A DNA stretch of 64,000 bases from Todiramphus chloris collaris (GCA_025345505.1 JANVCC010000062.1:11553826-11617825), one strand, 5' to 3'. Counted from the first letter of the stretch, positions 1 through 48,655 are shown. A program made the numbers and translations. The notes: generated by a model from the sequence alone, not told the origin.

Positions 1-285
1 GGGGGAAAAAAATGTTAAAGTCCTAAACCAACAGGCTTGAAGAATTAGTTCTTCTATGGTGTCTGTTTTAAGTTTGCAACAGAGAGAAGCTTAATAAGTC
101 ATTCATTTTTACAAAGAGAAGCCAAACACAGATTTGTGAAAAACACATCAGCAATGATGCTCCACTGTTGACACTTGTTACGACCACCCATAACCCCAGT
201 CAACAAAGCAGGCTGTAGTCATTGCCTTCAGATCACTATGGTTTAGGAATAGTTAAATTCAACATCACCAAATGAAAACACTTAC

Positions 286-389
286 AAGAGCCCACAAGGC
301 AGCAGTTGTGCTAAAAGCCAAGCCGACTCCAAACCAGTTTGGTTGGTTGTAATTATGTCTTTTTGCAACAAATGCGGAACGAGTGAAAG
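286..389 (-). CDS. NDUFC1: NDUFC1 coding exon 2
   Basis: Bounded by a CTACCTTTTTAG acceptor and a CTT|GTAAG donor on the minus strand. The reading frame from exon 1 continues without a stop through the NQPNWFGVGL motif and into a small-residue/hydrophobic transmembrane helix. Positions 1-285 are the start of the next intron, with no further coding signal. Confidence 0.88.
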
Positions 390-878
390 CTAAAAAGGTA
401 GAAGATTACAAATGTGTTAACATTTTTCAGTTTTAGAATACAGAGTCAATTAGTGACACCATACATCGAGAGAGGAAAAAAAAAATAAATCACCCCAACC
501 AAACCACAACAAACCCAAACAAAACCAATTACTACATATAAGCAGTCCCCATCGCACTGTTGCAGGCATACCGTAATACGTACTCTCTAATCAGAGAGAG
601 AGAGAATGAGATGCTGCCAGAAGCTTAAACCAGTACCTTTTTCCCCCTATCCTAAAAACCCGACTCCACCGCACTTGCTGGCGTCCCCTGCCGAAAGCTG
701 CCCACCGCAGCCTTCCCCGCCTGCACACCCTTCCCTCCGGGCACCCCGCGGGCGGCACAGCCTCCTGAGGCGGGTCCGCATCACAGCCACGGGGGGAAAC
801 GGCGGGAACTCCGCAGGCCTGACACCAGCACCAGCTTAACACTGGGAAAAAAAAAAAATTATACCGCTAAGTGGGTGG

Positions 879-917
<39 letters not shown>

Positions 918-1248
918 CAAATCGCCAGTGGTGCTTGCTTGAATTCCAACCGCGAGGCGAAGAGCACTCCGGGCAGCGGGAAGGACACCAGGTGCCCCTC
1001 AGGCAGCCAAGCTCTCAGGGCGCCACCTCTGCGAACAGGCCCTGGGGCACCGCGGCGGCCCCCTAAGGAACAAACGTCCTCGGGGTGCGGGCAGAGAACG
1101 AAACTCCGCCTTGCCTAAACCAAAACGGGCTACCCCGAGCCACGCAGAAACAGACGCCACGCCAGCTCCCATCCCGCTGCCGCTCACCGAGGCTCGGCGC
1201 CCCCGCCACCAGCCGTAACAGCTTCGCCCCGGTCAGCGCCACCGCCAT
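286..1248 (-). CDS. NDUFC1: NDUFC1, complex I subunit C1 (KFYI), 5' part of gene
   Basis: Accessory subunit of mitochondrial NADH:ubiquinone oxidoreductase (complex I), a small single-helix inner-membrane protein. Two coding exons are visible on the minus strand: 1248-1188 (20 codons plus 1 nt, donor GTGAGC) and 389-286 (104 nt, acceptor TTTTTAG, donor GTAAG), joining in frame to about 55 residues. Exon 1 encodes a short leader with arginine/lysine and alanine/leucine but no acidic residue, fitting a mitochondrial presequence. Exon 2 encodes a stretch with NQPNWFGVGLAF followed by a hydrophobic segment, matching the family's conserved PDW-x-K-VG and membrane helix. The family is about 76 residues, so roughly 20 C-terminal residues are missing; no matching exon is seen in 1-285, so the last exon should lie left of the window. 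The gene is head-to-head with NAA15, as in human. Confidence 0.88.
489..532 (+). repeat. A/C-rich simple tract
   Basis: Degenerate AAACC/CAAAC sequence in NDUFC1 intron 2-proximal DNA. Similar tracts occur at 5887-5920, 14021-14070, 14217-14275 and 28186-28260, and as G/T-rich complements at 2636-2675, 10297-10365, 20708-20777 and 23565-23593. Confidence 0.7.
882..916 (+). repeat. A35 homopolymer
   Basis: A pure run of about 35 A in NDUFC1 intron 1 (a T run in gene sense), preceded at 847-858 by a shorter 12-A run. It sits between the CpG-rich promoter and exon 2. The length may be unstable or a sequencing approximation. Confidence 0.9.
1188..1248 (-). CDS. NDUFC1: NDUFC1 coding exon 1
   Basis: Starts at the ATG at 1248-1246 within an AAGATGGCGG context (good Kozak) and ends at a CTCG|GTGAGC donor. 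It encodes the mitochondrial leader. The 798-bp intron to exon 2 (390-1187) contains a 35-nt A run and otherwise GC-rich DNA near the promoter. Confidence 0.85.
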
Positions 1249-1251
1249 CTT
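1241..1251 (-). promoter_or_regulatory. YY1-type site over the NDUFC1 start codon
   Basis: AAGATGGCGGT on the minus strand matches the YY1 consensus AAGATGGCGGC at 10 of 11 positions and includes the initiator ATG. This placement just downstream of the transcription start is common for YY1-regulated housekeeping genes. Confidence 0.55.
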
Positions 1252-1774
1252 GTCGGCTCGGGCCCAGCTCCGCCTCCGAAAGATGGGCGGGGCCACCCCT
1301 CGCCCCGCCCCTCCGCCGGCGCCGCGAGCCAGCGGACGCGCCGTGCCGCACGAGGCTTTCTGCGCGTCGAGCCCCCGGGTCCCCCCCTCCCGCCGCCGTC
1401 TTGCGGTCGCTGGCGGCACCGAGAGGCGCTCCCCGCCACGCCGCGTCCCGCCCGGGGCTGCCCGTCCTCCCCGTGCGTGCAACCGGCTCTCCCGGGGCGG
1501 GCGGTCCCTGCGGGCGTGGGCAGAGCGATCAGCCGCCTCCCTCCTTCCTCCTTAAGCCCACGCACTGAGGGAGGCGCTGCCGCGGCGCTGGGTGACCACT
1601 CTGCGCGGGCGGCAGCCTGAAATACAAGCATCGGGCTACGGGCAGGGCCGCCGCGGCGGCGGGGAGCGCCCCGTGGGCCGGGCGCCGCCCGCGCCCGTCC
1701 CCGTCCCACCTGGCGGGAGCGGAGGGGTGTGCGTGGGGAGGGGGTGAGGGCGGGGCCGGCGGCGCGGGGTCGCG

Positions 1775-1784
1775 GCGCATGCGC
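1775..1784. promoter_or_regulatory. NRF-1 palindrome
   Basis: GCGCATGCGC, the perfect 10-bp core of the NRF-1 binding site, lies between the two divergent genes. NRF-1 is a known activator of nuclear-encoded respiratory genes, which suits NDUFC1. Occupancy is an inference. Confidence 0.65.
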
Positions 1785-1863
1785 GGGGCCCGCCGTGACC
1801 CGGCTGGGGAAACCCTCTGCGGTGGCCATTTTGGCGGCGCCTCTCTCCGGCCTGCTCAGTTAC

Positions 1864-1869
1864 CACGTG
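1864..1869. promoter_or_regulatory. CACGTG E-box
   Basis: ACCACGTGAGC is a palindromic E-box of the USF/MYC/TFE class, about 290 bp upstream of the NAA15 start codon and next to a CCATTTTGGCGGC stretch at 1827-1839 that could bind YY1 or E2F. Confidence 0.4.
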
Positions 1870-1978
1870 AGCCGCCGCCCGGGGCTCGGCGCGGCGCGGG
1901 GCAGCCCGGCGCGCAGACGGCGGCCGGGAGGGGTCGGGCCCGCGTCCGGCGAGAACGCGGTGGTTTGAGATAAAGGGT

Positions 1979-2000
1979 GGGGGGGGGGGGGGGGGGGGGG
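1979..2000 (+). repeat. G22 homopolymer in the NAA15 promoter or 5'UTR
   Basis: An uninterrupted run of 22 G, preceded by GGGT, 156 bp upstream of the NAA15 start codon. It is a strong G-quadruplex former on the coding strand and may be in the 5'UTR if transcription starts upstream of it. Confidence 0.85.
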
Positions 2001-2156
2001 CGGCGGTAGGAGTCAGACTCCGCTAAGGAGGCTCCGGTTCCGCGGCGACCGACCAGCGAGAACGGGACGCAGCCCGCTCGCCCGCCCGCTCACTCCCCTC
2101 CCCGGAGCCCCTCGGCGGCGCCGGAGCCAGCGGCGGGAGCGGGAGCGGCGGGGAGG

Positions 2157-40346
<38,190 letters not shown>

Positions 40347-41072
40347 ACAACTTTATTGGAAAAAAAAAAAAATTACATTGGACCGTATCTGGTGTATAAT
40401 ATTTTTGTCACGCACCTGCTGAATTGTTTTAACTTACACAGAGAACAGAAGGAAAAACAAAACAAAACAAAAAAGTTGCCTTCAAGTAGTTTTACTTTTT
40501 TTTGTATCCTGCTGACAAAGTATATATATAAAATGTCTAACATATTACTGGATAGAGGTTGTTCGGTTTCTTAAAAATTAAAAGCTGCTAAAATTGAAGA
40601 AAAAAAACCCCCACCCTTCTCCTTACCTACCCACCCATGTTTTTAAACTAATTTATATGAAATCTGGAGGCGTCCAGCCCTCAGAGCAGGTGTGTGGCAG
40701 AAATATTACTTAAAATTTGTCTTGTGAGATTACTGTTATCTCAGACAGCAAAAATGCTGTTTTAGCACTGGATTCTTTCACTGAGCACAAAGAGTTGATG
40801 GGGCTTTAGCATCTGACTGATTTTGATACGGGGATGATTCTGTCCCTAGGAAGTATGCAATGTGAATCAGAACATACAGAGAAACCCACAACGCGCGCGT
40901 GAGGTTGTGGATGCTGGGACATACCGATACCAAGCAGAATTAAGAAACATAGTGTGTTCAATAAGCTTGTTGTGTCTCTGAAATTCACTGTACACGATCA
41001 GTTTGGTGTTCTTGCACCACAGTTTTTAACGGAAGGAACCAGTTAAAACTCTCGCTCTCTTGGAATGAAACT

Positions 41073-41100
41073 GGGGGTGGGGGAGGGGGTTGGGGTGGGG
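41073..41100 (+). promoter_or_regulatory. G-quadruplex candidate in NAA15 3'UTR
   Basis: Five G runs of 5, 5, 5, 4 and 4 separated by loops of 1, 1, 2 and 1 nt on the mRNA strand, about 85 nt before the first AATAAA. By the standard pattern rule this is a very strong RNA G4 candidate. Confidence 0.7.
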
Positions 41101-41184
41101 AGAATCATTGCCGTTCTCCAGATGAATCTATCAGCATAGGTTGGCCAAATTTTTTGTTTTTTTAAAACTGTAATGCAAGAACCA

Positions 41185-41190
41185 AATAAA
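41185..41190 (+). promoter_or_regulatory. NAA15: Polyadenylation signal AATAAA (NAA15, proximal)
   Basis: AATAAA in ACCAAATAAAATTATGC, 840 nt after the stop codon. Confidence 0.55.
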
Positions 41191-41628
41191 ATTATGCACT
41201 GTGATGTGGCACCAACTAATTAGAAAGATAGCATGCATTTTTCACGTAGAGCGAAAACAAACTGAGAACATACTATGGCTTGAAGTGGCAAAGAGGAGAT
41301 CTCCTGACTACCATTTTGACTGATCAAGAGACTAATAGTTTAAAACCTCAGCAGGCCTTGTTCACGTTATGCAGAAAAAAAAATAAAAAATAAAAAAGTG
41401 CTGCAGTTTAGATACCTCTGGAACTTTTCCACAGTGTCACAGGTTTGTAATACTTGAAGCCCTACATTTCTAAGAATATATTTCTTGCTCAGTTGTTTCA
41501 GGCAAGCCCAAGACTTTGTAACTTTTAAGGGGCCCAAGAGTTTTTTTTTTCAATAACAGACCAGCTTCTTATTCCTGCAGTTACAGATGTAATTTCCTTT
41601 GTCAAACATAAGGTACCAAATATAATGC

Positions 41629-41634
41629 AATAAA
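41629..41634 (+). promoter_or_regulatory. NAA15: Polyadenylation signal AATAAA (NAA15, distal)
   Basis: AATAAA in GCAATAAAATGTTTTG followed by TTGTGTGAAT, a GT-rich element suited to cleavage around 41650. Confidence 0.6.
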
Positions 41635-41659
41635 ATGTTTTGAAAAACAATTGTGTGAA

Positions 41660-44600
41660 TATTTAAACCAATCTCTGTTGTACTTTGCAAATGAATGGGT
41701 TCACTAGAGTGCAGCTCAGGGTTGGCTTACTGTGCTGTCCAGTTACGCTAATAATGTCACTGCTGATGGGTGGTTGTTGACTATAAAGTGCAAATGCATT
41801 ATATGTAAATACTGAATGTCTGGGAAGTCCTATAACACCGAATGCTTTACTACTTGGCTTTTCAGTTCCATCGATGTTACGTTGAATTTTTGTTTTCCAA
41901 GTCAAGCTTCAGTCTATGAGTCTACTGTGTTAATAATATAGATAAGTGCTCAAATGTGTTTTTTTTTTAATAGGCTCATCCTACAAAACAGAGCAGAAAA
42001 TAAACTACAGCTTATAAAGTGAGTGCCTTCTTTGCTGCAGGAGTTCAGTTACAGAGTTATCTGTCGTGTTGGATACACAGCCTTCTCTTCCACGTCACGG
42101 AACGCAGTGATTGCCATGTACAGTTTAGAAATCCAGGAATACTTGCTGGCGTTTGTGGTTTTCTAACTGTCAGAAGAACAGATTTTTGTTTCTTGTGTAT
42201 TCAGCCCCACCTTCTTTTCACAGTTAGACTATCCCTGTGTACGTTTGCAGTGTAGTTCATGTCAGAAATGTAAGTTGTATCGCTATATTTGTATATTTAA
42301 TCTGCTGGGCTTTTAGGGACTAGAATACCTATAGAGCCTTTAACCGACTCTGGTATTTATGTCTGGATCTCAGTCTTTTCTGCAGCCTGAGATACTTGGA
42401 ATGCATGTCTTCTGCAACTACTGAAGATGGTTCAATCTTGCCTACACAAGCTATGAGCTTTTGGCCTTGCCTCTGAGTATTGCTGCCGTTTCCTTGGCTT
42501 CTGATGCTTAGCTAGAGGCAGACGAGTGCTTACTCTTTTTAACAAGATTGGGAATTGCATCGAGCAATTTTATTTCCTTTTTTTCTAATTCTGTTTTTTT
42601 GGGTGCTGCCTATAAATGGGATTATTTCCTTTACTTTTTCATTGCCTGTTTTGTGTTGAAATAGATGAACGTAAAGCAAGAAGTTACTTGTTACCTTTCA
42701 TTATGCAAGTGGGAAAGGATATTTCTGTGAGCCTTCCAGAAGCCTCCATCTACACCTCTCTTGTGATTTCCCCAAAGACGACTTCATAACCTTGCTGAAG
42801 GGCATCCATAGTGCTTCGGAGATGATGCTTTTGGATTAAAGAGGTTCCTTATCTCCTTCCAGAAGACTGCAATCCCAGGAAATGAAACTTAAGAGTTTAC
42901 CTGAAGAAGGTTTGTTAATTGGCAAAAGAATTGCTGTTCCTTCATCTTTGCTTTGCTCCTGCCAGATGCGATGCTGACTTCAGAGGAAGAGTTTTTAAGA
43001 GCTGGAAATGAAGTTACAATCCAATGCAATTGAGGCTTGTGAAGTAGTAGTACAGAGGGTTGTGCTACAGTGAAAACGTCTTCGCACACCAAGATCCAAA
43101 ATTCTGATCATAGAGGCTTGGCTGCCAAAGTAGGAGTGCAGGGATTGCAGTCATGGCCAGGGTGACCCAGAACAGTGGCTTACTAATGACATACATTTGA
43201 TTCTTTGATTCATGGTTTGATTCTTCATGATTTTCACTGCAGAAGGATGTTTTCACGATCAGTGGAGCCACTGGTGATGACATATGCCATGGATATCTTT
43301 CCTGGAGAAAAAAACAATAAAACTCAGACACCAAATTTTCCCTAGATAGAGACTGTAGATGGTGCAAATGTACACTGCATAAAGCAATCCCAGAGTCAGA
43401 AGTGGACTTGAAATTGTAAGTAACAAAGTGGTTGTTTCCCCCAAGATGATAGGCGAGGTACTCACATTTTCCACCAGAGGGTTGAGACGTGGTATGTGTA
43501 AACAAACAGGTAAAATAGTCTCAAAGTGATCTTTTTCAGTAACTCATTTTGTTTCTTTGCATCTTCAATGCCTTAAAAGCCTCTATATTCTTCTATAGTT
43601 ACACTGGCACTTTTTCTGGGAGAGATCTTAATACTTCCATGTCCACAGGGCAGGAATCCTGTCTTGACAAGCAGTGTGTCAGCCAGAATCCAAACAGAAA
43701 TTTGTTGTTTTTCTTTCTTCTAGCATAGGGAGAAAGTTCCAAGTTTCCTAGGGAGCTCTCTAGGGCTAGATGAGGTATGTATAATTAGCCAATCAAATCT
43801 TCCTTTAGTATTTGCTTTGGTCTGTGTTTCCAGGTCCAGAGGTGCTGCAGCTGTACAGTACACCCTGAAGTGTAGCACCTCACTTGCTCTTCAGCCAGGT
43901 TGATTTGTCAGTGTCCTTGCAGAAAGAGAGCCCTGGTGAGAGTAGGCGAGATCAGGCCTGAGTAACCAGGGGCACAAATTTCTGTATTGCGTGAGCGAGT
44001 TCAAATAAGGAAACTTAAGATCTTTGTCTAACGTGATGCCTGTGAAGGGTCGGGTAGTGGAGCTGTGGTTCCTGCAGTGCTAGCATCCCCTGCACACGCC
44101 TGTCCTTGGGACGTGTGCCACTAGTGTGAACAAAACCACTTGATAGGGTGATCTAGCTTAGTGTACCTGAATGAAAATCACTTCGTTTTTCCTTTTTGTG
44201 ATTGCTTTAATTGGGTTTTTAAGTGTTTGGGTAGCTAGCTAGCTTGGAAGTCTTTCCCTCTAAGAAAGTTTGCTCTAAAAATGCAGTTTTGTACCTAAAT
44301 GGGAATGTAAAATAGCTGGAGCTGTGTGCAAGTAGGAGTTCACGCCTGTCTGATTGCATACTGCTTTGGGATTCTGTGGAGGGAAATTATGCAAATGTAG
44401 TATAATTAGTCATATGGGTAAGGAATCGAGCAGTCTAAAAGCTAATTAATGTAAGTTAGAAATTCAGCTGGAGGAAATGGTTGCTGAGCTTGGGGAAATG
44501 CTCTTGCTTGCAGGAGCGTTGCACTCGTGAACTGCTCTTGGATGTGGTGGAGGACTATGGGCACACGCTTTCACAGACCTCGCCTTCTCACCGTTATATT

Positions 44601-47600
44601 TCCTGGAAATTAAAGCTGCAGACTACAAACACCAGTTTTAATGTCCGTTTTGGGCAGAGGCTCTGGTTCCCGAGAGCATACAGCCAGCAGTGGGAAGGGC
44701 AAGGAGCAACTGATAGAGCAGCTTGGGAAAAGGAGATTGAAGTGAACTGTAAGGAGGTGGCATAATAGAAATTCCATTTTAGATGAAGTATAAAGTAGAT
44801 TTTTTTTTTAATACTAGAGAGATTACTGAAGCTGTAAATACTATAAATGCAGTTTTCCCAGGCCAAGGAAGCTGTTAATGTATATTATTTCTAGAGTGGT
44901 ACGAGCAAAAGTAGTATGTTCACAAAGATTCTAGCTTTGTATGTTGGTCTTCAAGTAAATCATGGTGGAAAACCCAGAGGACAAAGATTGTCCAGTTTAC
45001 AAGGGACCATATCAAAGGGTTTGTAAGAATACGGCGGGAGAAATATTACTAGAAAATCCAAAGCATCTTAGAATAGCTCTCCTAAGATGTTGGTTGTTTT
45101 AATTGAAAATGTTACACCTGCTAACTGTTCATCACAAAAGGAAAAAAGTACTACAAAATATTTCTGCCTGGCACTGCCCATTCAATATCTACCTCTACGA
45201 GTCCTAGTCTAGTTCAGCCACTGCATAATTTTAGACATTTAGTATATAACATAAAAAATACAAGTGTCATTTACCTGGTTGGTGAGCAAATGGATGATGA
45301 TGGGTAACGTTTAGTTTTAAACTGTAATGCAATAAACCACAAACTTAGTGACAGTCCTGTTGTTGGTTCAGTGCAGCAGCATATTTATTGCCTCATTGCT
45401 GATCCATTAAAAAAATAAATAAATTCTTAATTATCAATTCCACCAAGTTACTTGCAATTGTACTGGGATTTGCTTTCCCTTCCAGCCTTCCTAACTGGTT
45501 AACAATGTTGTACTGTGTTTTTACGCTCTTCTCTGGTGGTAGCAAATATCAAAACTGACAGGAAGTCAATCAATGAATAAAAATGCTGAGTTCTGTTTGT
45601 AAATGAGTACTAGTGTTTCCTTGTAGGCTTCACCGTCCTCCTTAGATGCCTACCACCTTTCTAGTCAATGATCCCTTAACTAGTTCCCTTCATTCCCCAT
45701 CATCTGGGGATTGTAAACTGGGGTGTGGGTCTGGCAGAGGGGGGAGGGGGGAAAATCCATGGGGAAAGGCTGTGGCTCTGTTCAAAGTCAGGCTGGAAAA
45801 GAACCGCCTCAGCAAGGAACTGTCTTTCCTACTTTACAAACTCATTGTGCAAACATATGGGAAGACCTTACAACTTTCAGCCACAAAGAGCTAATATGGG
45901 GATTTGGGAAATGCTCTTGCTGAAGGATCGAATACAAGGGGTTGGAGGGGCAAGCTCAATGAAGAAGCACTTGCTGTTTTCCTCCGGTCTGGTTTGAGAA
46001 GGGGGAAGTAATACATCTCAGTAGCCTTCTCTTTTTTGCCCATAAGCCCCCACAGCTTTCCTGCCCCAGTCTCCCTGAAGGTCTTGTGGTTTTAATAGGT
46101 CAGCAAGGTAATTGGGTAATGCTGACAACGTGGAGCTGAAGTCACTATCTGGCAGCTGACACAGCATTAAAATAACCTGTAGTGTTAGGAGCATGGGACA
46201 GTTGAGATTATGAGGGGGGAAAAAAAAAGTTTACTGCATTTAATGAACTGTTCTAATTAGCGCTGTCTATAGCGCACAGAGAAGGCTCTAGCAACTCTCA
46301 GGTCTGGTGTTCTGTTGTATGTGCCTGGGGTGGGGGGGTGAGATACTGAAGCCGTTCCAGCAGTATTCTCATGTCTGGGGTAGGGGTTGAGATACTGAAG
46401 CCGTTCCAGTAGTATTCTCCTTCCCCCCTTGGCTGTGAAATACGAGCTCGGAGCAGGATGGGCTGCTTTGCATGGGTTGCAACCTACTGAAAAACAGTGT
46501 GTTCCAAAAAACTAGCATCCTTTGCTTAGCAGTGTCCTTAGGAATTTCATTTTAATTTTGTGACCAGGGAGGGGCATTTGTGCTGGGTAACTGCCTGCCT
46601 TGAGATTTTAATACTTCCAGACTTCACCCTTCCATTTCTGGGAAGAGCACCTCGTGATCGCTTGCAAGAGGACTTAAAGCCCAGAAGATTGATGAGGAGT
46701 TAAGGTAGTCTGGCAGTTCATACCTAATTTCATCTGCGTAAATCTGTCAGGCCTGACTCTTTTCATCAGTATCCTTTTATTCCATCAGGTATAAAGGATC
46801 TTCCTACCTTGTCATTATGCTTCTGGAAACTGTTCTGAAGGTCCCACGTGCAGCAGCAGAAAGACAACTCCTCTCTGCGTTCACTCTGTCCCTCAGAACA
46901 CTGAAGGCATGCATGCTAATTGCCTAGTGAGTCCCCTTGCTGCAACTATCAAACCTTTTAATATATTAAACTGCTTTTATTAATTATCTGCTAGTTTTGC
47001 TTGCAGTTGTCTTTTTCATCTACAAGCATTTTCATAAAGTTGAGGGAAATGTTGGCCTCTAGCTGTTTACATCATGCTGTTCAAGTTTGGGTTGGGTTTT
47101 CTTGGTTTTTTTTTTTTTCTCATAGGAATCACCAAATGTTCATAATTCTGCATCTCACTTTACTTGCAGTATCAGTGAGATAACCGAAAAAATGTTCTTC
47201 ATGTTGTTTAAACTGGGAAAACAATCTTTGCTTTATTGCAGAGTAAACTTGTTTGTTCTTCTGAATGCCTGTTTTGTCCTCGATGAGCATCTTTCCACCA
47301 CGTGTCTGTCCTTTATCTTCTGTTCAATGCCACAGGACCCTGCTGGTGGAGGATGGTTACCCCTGTTAACTACATTTTTATATTACCTGGCAAAACTGGG
47401 CCAAGACTTCTTTGCACTGCCGTATGTTAAGTACAGCAACAGCCTGGGATGTCCTGTGAGCCCCCACACCTCTCTGAAATCCTTCCCGTGCAACAGTTTG
47501 AATGCAGGGGGCTGACCCCTGCTCTATTGCCGTGCAGACAGGAGACGAGTTTAGGTGAGGAGGTCACCGGGCAGCTGATCTCTTATTCTTCCAGCTCCCT

Positions 47601-47842
47601 CTGCCACTGGGATTGCTGGACGTCTGCCTGCTAGGGTGGGATGCCCTTGATAGGTGAGCTGGGACTGCCCCCCAAGGCAGTGTGTGGGGGCAAGGGGCGA
47701 TCTCCACCGGCAGAGAGTACACAAGGATGCAAGAGACGGGTTTTCCAAACAAAACCATGAAGAACGTCAGAGCGTACCAAACCTTCTGGCTTGGTTGCAT
47801 TGGAAAAGACAAGGGGGAGGGAATTGACAGGTACACAGATTG
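41660..47842. other. Intergenic region, left part
   Basis: No recognisable protein gene, RNA gene or transposon. Further AATAAA hexamers (41999, 45310, 45585 approx.) could serve longer NAA15 transcripts. A minus-strand open frame at 43065-43505 with a hydrophobic stretch and neighbouring splice-like signals is discussed as a finding but not called. A 50-bp tandem duplication is at 46321-46420. Confidence 0.6.
46321..46420 (+). repeat. Tandem duplication, two units of about 50 bp
   Basis: Unit 1 (46321-46371) and unit 2 (46372-46420) share GAGATACTGAAGCCGTTCCA and a G-rich start (CTGGGGT). They differ by a few substitutions and a 2-bp length change in the G run. Confidence 0.85.
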
Positions 47843-47847
47843 CATGC

Positions 47848-48655
47848 TGTCCTGGTTTGAGTGAGAACAGAACCAATTCTGTTCAGTAATTTTACTTTTC
47901 AGCTCGGTTCTTCTAATTAACTGCACTGTCTGAAGTTAGCAGCCTGTTCTCACAGACAGTGTCTGCTTCTAGCAGTGATAACACCTCATGTTTAGAGTTA
48001 CTACCAAGGATTGGTGTGCAGACCAAGGCCACTGCTGGGTCCTGTGTACCACACTGGGGGGTGCAGAAAGGGAAAGGCTGCACCTGCAGGGAGGAGCGGA
48101 CAGGACGGGTGACTCTAAACTGACCAGCGAGCTATTCCAGCCCATAGACGCCAGATTTGGTCTAGAGCTGAGGGACCCCCAGGGTCTCTGGGCTCTTCTC
48201 TCCCCTCTTGGACTGCCTTGCCAGCTTTTGCTTGGCTTGGCTCGGGTCCTCTTTTGGTTCCTTCCTCGGAGCACCCAAGGAGGACTCTGTCCGTTCTGCC
48301 TTCGATCCGATCTGCGTGTTCCTGAACCCGGTACCAGAATCCAGCTCCTGAACACAGCTCCCGTCTGCTGCGGGGCCCAGTCTGGGACTGCCCCGGTGCC
48401 TGCACAACATCAGTGGTGACAGTGATGGAATTACCATCAGAGGGGTTGGGTTCCATACTGGTTTTGTATATATTTGTATATATTCCATTTTTATAATTAT
48501 TAATTTCATCTTCATTAAAGCTGTTGTAGTTTCCTTTTCTAATCGCACAGTCTCTCTCCCTTATTCCCTTTCTCTTCCCCTCTGGGGAGGGAGGGGGGTT
48601 AACAGAGAGCATCTGTTATAGGTCTAAGGGGCTGCCCTGACCCTAAACTGTGACA
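47848..48655 (+). mobile_element. Solo LTR, ERVL type, copy 3 (intergenic)
   Basis: 808 bp, plus orientation, starting TGTCCTGGTTTGAG and ending AAACTGTGACA, flanked by a perfect 5-bp duplication CATGC (47843-47847 and 48656-48660). TATA-like GTATATATT lies at about 48466-48474 and ATTAAA at 48514-48519, giving the U3-R-U5 order expected of an LTR read left to right. No retroviral internal region adjoins it. The other two copies of the family (4782, 24268) are in the opposite orientation. Confidence 0.92.

Larger units (their letters stand above)
40347..41650 (+). other. NAA15: NAA15 3'UTR
   Basis: Non-coding sequence after the stop, A-rich just downstream (40358-40372). It contains a hairpin at 40886-40910, a G-quadruplex candidate at 41073-41100 and polyadenylation signals at 41185-41190 and 41629-41634. 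The distal end is an inference: a further AATAAA at 41999-42004 could extend it. Confidence 0.7.

Noticed and set aside
1..285. Possible last NDUFC1 exon
   Set aside because: No sequence resembling the C-terminal KQH/YKRRNGLE-like end is seen on the minus strand; the exon is probably beyond the left edge.
882..916. A35 run as the tail of a processed retrocopy
   Set aside because: The preceding sequence shows no gene-like content and no flanking duplication, so a simple homopolymer is the safer call.
1063..1829. Open frames of 139-198 codons around the NDUFC1/NAA15 promoter
   Set aside because: Arginine/proline/alanine-rich products of GC-rich DNA. Only the 61-nt NDUFC1 exon within them is supported.
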